Shown piece after piece: positions 1 through 5,656 of a stretch of 13,684 nt of DNA. The position numbers were made by a program, and so were the translations under genes. This stretch comes from Paramuribaculum sp. Its GTDB lineage: Bacteria; Bacteroidota; Bacteroidia; Bacteroidales; Muribaculaceae. Within the stretch, counting starts at the first letter, position 1; the number at the start of each line of letters is the position of its first letter. The notes beneath the pieces are model-generated. The model was not told the origin of the DNA. It did no database searches and worked only from the letters and a program-made list of their open reading frames with translations. The stretch covers positions 1-13,684 of the forward strand of contig JAIDXA010000103.1 of assembly GCA_029058705.1 (NCBI GenBank), written 5' to 3'.

Positions 1-208
1 CCCAAGGTTTGACTGCGATCACGACGACATCAGCACCTTCAGCAGCCATTACGTTAGAGGGCGTCAACTCTACCGCTGGATAAGCTTTCTTAAGCCTCTC
101 GAGTTTGCCGTCGGAAGGATTTGCCACAATCACCTGACTTGTCGACTTGTCTATGACACCGGCCAACGCGCTTCCCATGTTTCCGGCTCCGATTATCGCA
201 ACTCTCAT
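1..208 (-). CDS. proC: Pyrroline-5-carboxylate reductase, N-terminal part
   Basis: Reading the minus strand from 208 gives about 69 residues beginning MRVAIIGAGNMGSALAG, after which the gene leaves the window. The glycine-rich GAGNMGSAL loop close to the N-terminus and the later VVVIAVKP segment are the Rossmann NAD(P)-binding signature of the ProC family. ProC reduces 1-pyrroline-5-carboxylate to proline in the cytoplasm, the last step of proline synthesis. A second in-frame ATG at 217 would add only MSR; I chose 208 because the following sequence then starts as in most relatives. The start lies 8-17 bases after the adk stop, so the two are probably cotranscribed. The catalytic C-terminal dimerisation domain is outside the window, so integrity of the gene cannot be judged. 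Confidence 0.88.
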   Translation of the reverse strand, partial: MRVAIIGAGNMGSALAGVIDKSTSQVIVANPSDGKLERLKKAYPAVELTPSNVMAAEGADVVVIAVKPW

Positions 209-225
209 CCGAGACATGGCAGTTT

Positions 226-804
226 TCAGTCTTCGACAGATTTCAGACGCGTCCGTATGTCGTTAAAAATATCATCAATCGAACCGGAACCTTTGATTCC
301 ATGATATTTTCCCTCATTGATATAGAATTCACGCAATGGAGCGGTTTGACGGTTGTAGACATTCAGACGCTCGTTGATCGTTTCGAGATTGTCGTCGGAA
401 CGGCCGCTCTCCTGTCCACGCTTAAGCAGACGCTCGATCAATTCGGCATCATCGACTTCAAGTCCGATCACGGCATTGACTTTTGCGCCGCGGCGGTCAA
501 GCATCTTGTTGAGAGCCTCAGCCTGCGGAATTGTGCGGGGAAAGCCGTCGAATATCACACCGGAAGCAGTTTCCGGATTGCTGTCAAGAGTATTTTCAAG
601 AATGCTGATCATCAGTTCGTCAGGAATAAGATGACCTTGGGAGATGTACTTGTCGGCAACAAGCCCGAGTTCTGTCTGACGGGCAATGTGGTCACGCAGA
701 AGTTCGCCGGTAGAAATATGATAGAGACCGTATTCGTCAATCAAACGGGCGCTTTGAGTTCCTTTGCCGCTGCCGGGCGCGCCAAAAACAACTAAATTAT
801 ACAT
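226..804 (-). CDS. adk: Adenylate kinase, short-LID type
   Basis: This 192-residue cytoplasmic enzyme interconverts ATP + AMP and 2 ADP, setting the adenylate balance. The P-loop GAPGSGKGT occupies residues 8-16. The AMP-binding region contains STGELLR (31-37), and FDGFPRT (85-91) is the family signature. The LID is the short form: RLLKRGQESGRSDD (about 125-138) carries the arginines expected to bind phosphate and lacks the four-cysteine zinc site of long-LID enzymes. Length fits the short class (about 190 residues). The gene follows hpt on the same strand after a 127-base gap that contains hairpins, and it precedes proC by a few bases. A weak -7-like box TACCTTTT (826 down to 819) just upstream hints at a promoter of its own, but it lacks the final G of the consensus. 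The start ATG at 804 directly precedes the conserved first beta strand, so it is well supported. Confidence 0.97.
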   Translation of the reverse strand: MYNLVVFGAPGSGKGTQSARLIDEYGLYHISTGELLRDHIARQTELGLVADKYISQGHLIPDELMISILENTLDSNPETASGVIFDGFPRTIPQAEALNKMLDRRGAKVNAVIGLEVDDAELIERLLKRGQESGRSDDNLETINERLNVYNRQTAPLREFYINEGKYHGIKGSGSIDDIFNDIRTRLKSVED

Positions 805-859
805 AGTCGAATCAGTTAAAAAGGTAATTTGAATCTATTGGAAAATCCACTGAAAACCG

Positions 860-897
860 CGCTATAAAGAGAAGCCTTCCGGCCTGACTTCATAGCG
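860..897 (-). other. Hairpin between hpt and adk, possible weak terminator or attenuator
   Basis: The plus strand has CGCTAT at 860-865 matched by ATAGCG at 892-897, and inside it GAAG (871-874) matched by CTTC (888-891). This gives an interrupted stem. On the transcribed (minus) strand it is followed by CGGTTTTC, a poor T-tract. A second short inverted repeat, TCCGG/CCGGA, lies at about 902-918, next to two copies of the self-complementary ATCCGGAT. The structures sit just after the hpt stop and could reduce read-through into adk or stabilise an RNA end. This is inference; there is no classical long U-run. Confidence 0.35.
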
Positions 898-931
898 GGC
901 GTCCGGACTCTCTCCGGATCAGGAATCCGGA

Positions 932-1483
932 TCAATTATCGTGATCGGGCGAAAGAACCCATATGTCCGGAAGGTTTCGTGCCAGACCGTCAAGGTCGAG
1001 TCCGTAACCAATGATAAAGTCTGTCGGTATCTCGAAACCGACATAATCAGGCTTCACAGGAGTCTTGAGCGATTCCGGCTTGAAGAGGAGTGTCGCGATA
1101 CGCACATCTGCCGGATTCTGTTTTTTGAGATCTTCCACAAGACGGTGGATCGTGTTACCGGTATCGACAATATCTTCGATAACAACCACTGTCCGGCCGG
1201 CGATATCCTCGCCCAGACCTATAACCTCTTTCACCACACCTGTCGAAGAAGTGCCTTCATAGCTCTTCAGTCTGATGAAAGTAATCTCAGCGTCAGGCAA
1301 ATCCACTTCGCGGAACAAATCGCTTGCAAATGCAAACGCACCGTTCAGCACACAGATAAAAAGAGGTTTTTTTCCTTTGCAATCCGCTGTGATCTGCGCC
1401 CCAAGGACTTTGATACGGTCCTGGATTTTTTCCTTCTCAAGATAGGGCACGAAGGTCAGGCCCTTGTATGTTACCTGTTTCAT
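932..1483 (-). CDS. hpt: Hypoxanthine phosphoribosyltransferase
   Basis: This 183-residue cytoplasmic enzyme attaches hypoxanthine (and usually guanine) to PRPP to make IMP or GMP in purine salvage. The PRPP-binding loop VVVIEDIVDTGNT spans residues 99-111, with the acidic pair E103-D104. The flexible-loop Ser-Tyr is at 74-75 (KSYEGTSS), and the base-binding C-terminal part contains the motifs KPDYVGFEIP and FIIGYGLD. The length is typical of bacterial Hpt. The start ATG at 1483 follows a good -7 box by about 35 bases, giving a short leader. The gene is divergent from nnr and lies upstream of adk on the same strand; hpt next to adk is a familiar order in Bacteroides relatives. Nothing is truncated. 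Confidence 0.96.
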   Translation of the reverse strand: MKQVTYKGLTFVPYLEKEKIQDRIKVLGAQITADCKGKKPLFICVLNGAFAFASDLFREVDLPDAEITFIRLKSYEGTSSTGVVKEVIGLGEDIAGRTVVVIEDIVDTGNTIHRLVEDLKKQNPADVRIATLLFKPESLKTPVKPDYVGFEIPTDFIIGYGLDLDGLARNLPDIWVLSPDHDN

Positions 1484-1518
1484 GAGTATGGGAACTCTTT
1501 TTTTGGTTTATATTGGTG

Positions 1519-1526
1519 CAAAATTA
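1519..1526 (-). promoter_or_regulatory. -7 box of the hpt promoter
   Basis: On the minus strand positions 1526 to 1519 read TAATTTTG, a full match to the Bacteroidetes -7 consensus TAnnTTTG. A T-run (complement of the A-run around 1544-1549) lies about 20 bases upstream, where the loose -33 element would be, but there is no exact TTTG. The predicted transcript start leaves a leader of roughly 30 bases before the hpt ATG. Confidence 0.6.
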
Positions 1527-1558
1527 CTAAAAATCTCGCTTAGGAAAAAAGATTTTTA

Positions 1559-1566
1559 TAATTTTG
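1559..1566 (+). promoter_or_regulatory. -7 box of the nnr promoter
   Basis: The plus strand reads TAATTTTG here, again an exact match to TAnnTTTG. It is about 97 bases upstream of the nnr ATG, giving a leader of roughly 85-90 bases. No clear TTTG -33 element is visible. Together with the minus-strand box at 1519-1526 it makes a compact divergent promoter region; the two boxes are 32 bases apart. Confidence 0.5.
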
Positions 1567-1662
1567 TAGAGGATTACAACCGGATGTCAGCCGGCATTTC
1601 ACCCGCAGCGTTTCGGACTATTGATCCCGACAGTTTTTCCTTCCGAAAAAACCTTCCTGATT

Positions 1663-3192
1663 ATGAAACTCTTCACAAACGATGACATACGCGCCATCGA
1701 GCGCCACACCTTCCAGTCAGAAGCCATTACGGCAATGACCCTCATAGAGCGCGTCGGGGAAGCGGCTGCCGCCGAGATTGCTTCGCGCTTCCGCCCGTCA
1801 CGACGCATTGTCGTGTTCGCCGGCCCGGGAAACAACGGTGCCGACGCCCTGATGACTGCCCTCAACCTGTCATTGCTCGGATTCAACCCGACAGTCTATC
1901 TTTTCAACATAGGCGGTAACGCGCTCAAACCCGATTGCAAGAAATGCCGCGACATACTCATGAAGAAAGCCCCGGATGTCGAGGTCAATCAGATTGTCAA
2001 GACCTTCACGCCCGACCTGTCGGCCAACGACCTGGTCATCGACGGACTTTTCGGTTCCGGACTCAGGGAACCGCTGACAGGGGGATTCATGGCACTGGTC
2101 CGCTACATCAACGAATCGGGAGCCAAAGTCATTTCACTCGACATTCCAAGCGGCATGTTTGCCGAATGGAACCACGAGAATCAGGAACGCAACATGGTCC
2201 ATGCCGACCTGACACTTGCTGTCCAATTCCCCAAAATCGCATTCTTCTTCGCCGACAATGCCGATATCGTTGGGCAGTGGAAGATTCTCGACGTCGGCAT
2301 GAGCCGCGAAGCGACCGAAAAGACAAAAACGAACTTCCATCTCATAGAAGAGGGCGAAATCAAAGGTCTGTTGAAAAAACGCCCGGATTTCTGCAATAAA
2401 GGAGACTTCGGCAGCGGGCTTCTCGCCGCCGGTCGCTACGGAATGGTCGGCGCATCCGTTCTTGCTGCGAAAGGCGCCCTGCGGTCAGGCATCGGCAAAC
2501 TTACGGTTTTCGGCCCGCAATGTTCATTCCAGGTTGTTCAGACAGCCGTTCCGGAAGCTCTTTTTGAAAGCGACGACGACAAACTCAGAATAACCGACAT
2601 CACCCTCGACCATGACTACAACGCGATAGCCGTCGGCCCGGGCATAGGAACGGCGGAAGTTACCGTCGGCGCACTCGAGGCTCTTCTACAGCATTCCAAA
2701 AAGCCGCTTGTCATTGACGCCGACGCCCTAAACTGCATCGCCGCTCGCCCGACAATGCTCGACAAAATTCCGTTTCTGTCAGTCCTGACCCCCCACAACC
2801 ACGAATTCGACCGCATTTTTGGCGTCCACACATCAGATGAAGCCCGACTTCTGAAAGCGCTCGAAGTGTCGCGCTACTACAATATCCTGATCCTTCTCAA
2901 AGGACGTTATTCAAAACTTGTCAGACCCGACGGCAAAGTCTACATCAACAACTCCGGATCGCCGGCACTCGCAACAGCCGGATCCGGCGATGTGCTTACC
3001 GGGATAATGCTATCCCTTATGGCTCAAGGCTACAAACCTGAAGTCAGTGCGATAATGGCAGCCTACATCCACGGACGCGCTGGCGAAATAGCCGGTGGAA
3101 TCCACGGGGTCTATGGCACAATAGCGTCCGACATCGCCGACGCCACTGCCGATGCGATCCATCAAATAATGTCGCACGACCATAATTTCTAA
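1663..3192 (+). CDS. nnr: Bifunctional NAD(P)H-hydrate epimerase / ADP-dependent NAD(P)H-hydrate dehydratase
   Basis: This 509-residue cytoplasmic enzyme repairs hydrated NADH and NADPH. The N-terminal YjeF_N/NAXE half (about 1-220) epimerises R- and S-NAD(P)HX, and the C-terminal ribokinase-like NAXD half (about 235-505) dehydrates the S form using ADP. In the epimerase half GPGNNGADA (54-62) stands where relatives often have NNGGDG, and DIPSG is at 160-164. In the dehydratase half there are the KGDFGSGLL region, LTPHNHEFD (375-383) and ATAGSGDVLTG (437-447) with the expected catalytic Asp443. The reading frame is open further upstream to a TTG at 1621, but the ATG at 1663 is chosen because MKLFTNDDIRAIE matches the usual start of the family. 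The next gene starts 33 bases downstream on the same strand, suggesting one transcript ending at the terminator at 4343. Confidence 0.94.
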   Translation: MKLFTNDDIRAIERHTFQSEAITAMTLIERVGEAAAAEIASRFRPSRRIVVFAGPGNNGADALMTALNLSLLGFNPTVYLFNIGGNALKPDCKKCRDILMKKAPDVEVNQIVKTFTPDLSANDLVIDGLFGSGLREPLTGGFMALVRYINESGAKVISLDIPSGMFAEWNHENQERNMVHADLTLAVQFPKIAFFFADNADIVGQWKILDVGMSREATEKTKTNFHLIEEGEIKGLLKKRPDFCNKGDFGSGLLAAGRYGMVGASVLAAKGALRSGIGKLTVFGPQCSFQVVQTAVPEALFESDDDKLRITDITLDHDYNAIAVGPGIGTAEVTVGALEALLQHSKKPLVIDADALNCIAARPTMLDKIPFLSVLTPHNHEFDRIFGVHTSDEARLLKALEVSRYYNILILLKGRYSKLVRPDGKVYINNSGSPALATAGSGDVLTGIMLSLMAQGYKPEVSAIMAAYIHGRAGEIAGGIHGVYGTIASDIADATADAIHQIMSHDHNF

Positions 3193-3225
3193 CCATTCTA
3201 TCATCAACCTGACAGACAAATTGCA

Positions 3226-4305
3226 ATGAAACACATCTCAGCAGCTTTTCTGATTTTCGCAGCATCCATTCCTGTCGGAGCCCAGACAGCCCAGAAACTT
3301 CAGGCAGGAAAACAAAACGAATACGCTCTGATCTATTCACTCCCGACCACGACGCTCGACATCACGCTCGAAGCTGAAAAAACAGTCAGAACGCCTGGCG
3401 AATTTTTCCGTTACGCAAAAAAATATCTTGGAGTAGACCCCATCACAGAACCATCGAGCAGCTATGAGCTGAAATCCGTCATCGTCACCCCGAGAGGCGT
3501 CACCGATCCCGAAGAACGCTATCAGGTTCAGTTCAAATCCGGATCAACACCGTTCATGATGATCAATGACCAGAACGCGCCTTTAAGTGTCAATTTTTCT
3601 GACATAACCACCCCCGAAGGGCCTGCGCTGCCGAGCCCGCGCAAAGCCCAGCCGACAATCCTCGAGCAGCCTGCCGCAAAACAGGCTGTCACGGCTGAAA
3701 TGCTCCAAAGCCCGTCGTCGGCAAAACGCGCCGAACTCGCCGCAGCACGCATCTACGAGCTGCGCGAGACACGTTCGGACATTCTTTCCGGAAATGCCGA
3801 CAATATGCCCGCCGATGGTCAGGCCATGCAGCTCGTCCTCGACAATCTCGCCGCTCAGGAAGAGGCTCTGACCGCAATGTTTCTCGGAACAGTATCGACA
3901 TCGACCGATGTCGCCACCTACAGTTTCACACCGGCCGAGACTAATCCGCGCCAGATAATATCCCGTCTGTCCATGACCGACGGATTCGTCGATCCCGATG
4001 ATCTTTCGGGAGCTCCGGTCTATCTGGACGTAACAGTTACCGAACGGGGAGTTCTTCCGAAAAACGAAAAAGGAGAAGAGAAGCGCTTCCCGAAAGGCGG
4101 TCTTGCCTACAGAATTCCAGGAAAAGCCAAAGCGACTGTAAGCTATGATGGCAAACGTTTTGCCAATCTGACTGTCGACGTAGCGCAGTACGGCATTGTT
4201 TTTGGAATCGATCCCGGACTGTTTACTGACAAAAAAGCCCCCGCCTACGTAATATTCAACCCTACAACGGGAGCCATAACCGAGATCGGCACTCTGTCCG
4301 AATAA
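3226..4305 (+). CDS. DUF4831 family secreted protein
   Basis: The 359-residue product starts MKHISAAFLIFAASIPVGAQ, a clear type I signal peptide with likely cleavage around residue 19, so the mature protein should be periplasmic or exported. There is no lipobox cysteine. The pattern of an N-terminal YALIYSLPTTTLDITLEAEKT, then a TPGEFFRYAKKYLG segment, then a C-terminal VAQYGIVFGI...FNPTTGAITEI resembles the Bacteroidetes family DUF4831, whose function is unknown to me. The segment around residues 125-165 is rich in Pro, Ala and Gln and may be a linker. The gene follows nnr by 33 bases and precedes a strong terminator, so it is probably cotranscribed with nnr, though nothing in the sequence indicates a shared function. 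The family call rests on remembered pattern, not a search. Confidence 0.8.
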   Translation: MKHISAAFLIFAASIPVGAQTAQKLQAGKQNEYALIYSLPTTTLDITLEAEKTVRTPGEFFRYAKKYLGVDPITEPSSSYELKSVIVTPRGVTDPEERYQVQFKSGSTPFMMINDQNAPLSVNFSDITTPEGPALPSPRKAQPTILEQPAAKQAVTAEMLQSPSSAKRAELAAARIYELRETRSDILSGNADNMPADGQAMQLVLDNLAAQEEALTAMFLGTVSTSTDVATYSFTPAETNPRQIISRLSMTDGFVDPDDLSGAPVYLDVTVTERGVLPKNEKGEEKRFPKGGLAYRIPGKAKATVSYDGKRFANLTVDVAQYGIVFGIDPGLFTDKKAPAYVIFNPTTGAITEIGTLSE

Positions 4306-4342
4306 TCCCACCTCATCATCCCCCAAAAAACGAATCAACGAT

Positions 4343-4374
4343 AAGAGCCGCGGCAATTGCCGCGGCTCTTTCTT
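4343..4374 (+). terminator. Strong palindromic terminator after nnr-DUF4831
   Basis: Positions 4343-4370 form a perfect palindrome: arm AAGAGCCGCGGC, centre AATT, arm GCCGCGGCTCTT. TCTT follows on the plus strand. It lies 37 bases after the DUF4831 stop, between convergent genes. Because the arms begin with AAGA and end with TCTT, the same hairpin might also stop transcription coming from the minus-strand gene at 4461, but the T-tract on that side is short. Confidence 0.85.
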
Positions 4375-4460
4375 ACGGGGCCTGCCGCACAAATTCTACC
4401 ATGAAAACACCTGTGTACGACAGTCAAGACCCCGTTTAGGTCTATTCCGTAGAGTGGATA

Positions 4461-4883
4461 TCAGAATATCGGGAATGTAGACTCCGAATCAACAAATTTA
4501 CGTCGCCAGTCAGATTCGCTCATGCAAAGAATCATGATTCCCTGAATCAGATTCACAATTCCCCACAGACCGCATGTACAAAGCGACAGAACGATATTGA
4601 TTATGCCAGCCGCAGTCTTCCCGATAAGGAAATACTGCAAGCCCAATCCGCCTATCAGAATTGCAAGCACACCGCACACGGTCTTCTTCGAATCATCTGA
4701 CGCGGCAATCCCCTCCGAGCCATTTCTGTTGCAGACCTCCATCAGTTCCGGATAGGAATAGAGCGGACGCCAGTCGCCGCCGTCGGCACTGACCATAGTC
4801 TGGGGCGTGACAGGATACGCCGAAAGCTGTTCTTTGCTCATCGGGCCAACCGTTTGGCCATTAAACTGAATATAGTACATCAT
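4461..4883 (-). CDS. GYF_2 (DUF4339) - TM2 domain membrane protein
   Basis: The 140-residue product has a GYF_2/DUF4339-type domain at residues 2-49 (YYIQFNGQTVGPMSKEQL, then MVSADGGDWRPLYSYPELME), where the GP...EQL and W...P positions are typical. A polar linker follows, then a TM2-like module with two hydrophobic segments at about 68-86 and 91-121, including GGLGLQYFLIGK, which resembles the TM2 motif around Gly and Tyr/Phe-Leu-Gly. GYF-like domains generally bind peptides. I infer an inner-membrane protein with the GYF_2 domain in the cytoplasm. The specific function is unknown. The start at 4883 (MMYY) is preferred over the adjacent ATG at 4880 because it aligns with the MVYY start of the paralogous neighbour. 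It begins 23 bases after that neighbour's stop, so they are probably one operon. Confidence 0.85.
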   Translation of the reverse strand: MMYYIQFNGQTVGPMSKEQLSAYPVTPQTMVSADGGDWRPLYSYPELMEVCNRNGSEGIAASDDSKKTVCGVLAILIGGLGLQYFLIGKTAAGIINIVLSLCTCGLWGIVNLIQGIMILCMSESDWRRKFVDSESTFPIF

Positions 4884-4906
4884 AACAGTATCAGATTGAT
4901 TATGTA

Positions 4907-5521
4907 TTATTCCTCATTGGGCACAGGTCCATATTCGTTTGTCTCCGCTTTCGATTCCTGGCAATACCAGACAAGCAGTATGATCGAACCGATGCAGCAC
5001 AGAAAGTTCAGAAGATAGAACCATCCGGAACGACCCGTGTCATGCAGACGGCGGACAGAAACTGCAAGTGTCGGCAAAAAGAACAACAGATTGACTATGC
5101 CGGTAAAGCTATAGAACCCGATCGGAAGATCTGCAATATCTCCGCTGAGGGCAAATTGCACCAGATCATTGCCCCAGATGCCCTGCCCTATGCCAGCCGT
5201 AACAAAACTGATGATATATGTGAACAGGATCCACCACCAGAACTCCGAACGTGACGCACGGCCGGAAAAAACAGCATATTTGCTCATCCCGATCTTTATA
5301 GCCTCCATAAACGACACCTGACGCTGCACCGCCGGATGATATTCCGGAGCAGCACCCGTGCCACGTGAAAGAAGTTCCATAAGTTCCGGATAAGTATAAA
5401 GCGGACGCCAATCACCGCCGTCGGCGCTGACCATTGTGTCGCGATTCACCCCATAGGCAAAAATCTGTTCGCGATTCATCGGGCCGGTCACCTGCCCCTG
5501 ATACATTATGTAATAAACCAT
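4907..5521 (-). CDS. GYF_2 (DUF4339) - DUF805 domain membrane protein
   Basis: The 204-residue product starts with a GYF_2/DUF4339 domain (2-49) that is identical to the downstream neighbour at 34 of the first 50 positions. After a linker comes a DUF805 domain (about 72-200). Its marks are FSGRASRSEFWWW (85-97), the hydrophobic segments at about 97-115, 138-156 and 167-187, the conserved VRRLHDTGRSGW (156-167), and the closing NEYGPVPNE. DUF805 proteins are small integral membrane proteins of unknown function, similar in places to the inner-membrane YhaH family. It is the first gene of a two-gene minus-strand unit with a good -7 box upstream. The start ATG at 5521 directly precedes the GYF_2 fold and needs no extension. 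Confidence 0.88.
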   Translation of the reverse strand: MVYYIMYQGQVTGPMNREQIFAYGVNRDTMVSADGGDWRPLYTYPELMELLSRGTGAAPEYHPAVQRQVSFMEAIKIGMSKYAVFSGRASRSEFWWWILFTYIISFVTAGIGQGIWGNDLVQFALSGDIADLPIGFYSFTGIVNLLFFLPTLAVSVRRLHDTGRSGWFYLLNFLCCIGSIILLVWYCQESKAETNEYGPVPNEE

Positions 5522-5573
5522 AATTGAAGATATTAAGGATTTGTAAAAACTTCAAGCAAAAAGTTAATTACAC

Positions 5574-5581
5574 CAAAGATA
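5574..5581 (-). promoter_or_regulatory. -7 box of the GYF_2 two-gene unit
   Basis: On the minus strand 5581 to 5574 reads TATCTTTG, an exact TAnnTTTG match, about 52 bases upstream of the ATG at 5521. The place for a -33 element overlaps the terminator hairpin at 5587-5623, and no clear TTTG is found there. Confidence 0.55.
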
Positions 5582-5586
5582 TAAAT

Positions 5587-5623
5587 AAAAATCCATATAC
5601 AGCATTACTATATATGGATTTTT
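5587..5623 (-). terminator. Terminator of the TonB-dependent outer-membrane protein gene
   Basis: A 13-base inverted repeat pairs AAAAATCCATATA (5587-5599) with TATATGGATTTTT (5611-5623) around an 11-base loop. On the minus strand the stem is followed by TTTTTATTTAT. It begins 34 bases after the stop of the large minus-strand gene at 5657. On the plus strand it is also followed by a T-rich run, so it could work both ways, but no plus-strand gene reads toward it nearby. Confidence 0.75.
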
Positions 5624-5656
5624 TCATTTTTTTTTCTTCAAAAAGCCTTTTAGGTC

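Noticed and set aside
301..795. Plus-strand open frame of 164 codons across adk
   Set aside because: It is the antisense shadow of a clearly conserved adenylate kinase; its translation shows no family resemblance and it has no promoter.
941..1543. Plus-strand open frame of 200 codons across hpt
   Set aside because: Antisense to hpt, which has intact PRPP-loop motifs; the translation is Cys/His-rich noise without recognisable domains.
1621..1662. TTG start at 1621 extending nnr by 14 residues
   Set aside because: The extension is not similar to relatives, while the ATG at 1663 begins the conserved N-terminus.
3583..4392. Minus-strand open frame of 269 codons opposite the DUF4831 gene
   Set aside because: It runs through the strong terminator palindrome and has a composition typical of antisense frames; the plus-strand frame has a signal peptide and family pattern.
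4431..4446. AGACC/GGTCT inverted repeat as terminator of the GYF_2-TM2 gene
   Set aside because: Only a 5-base stem and no T-tract on the minus strand; too weak to call.
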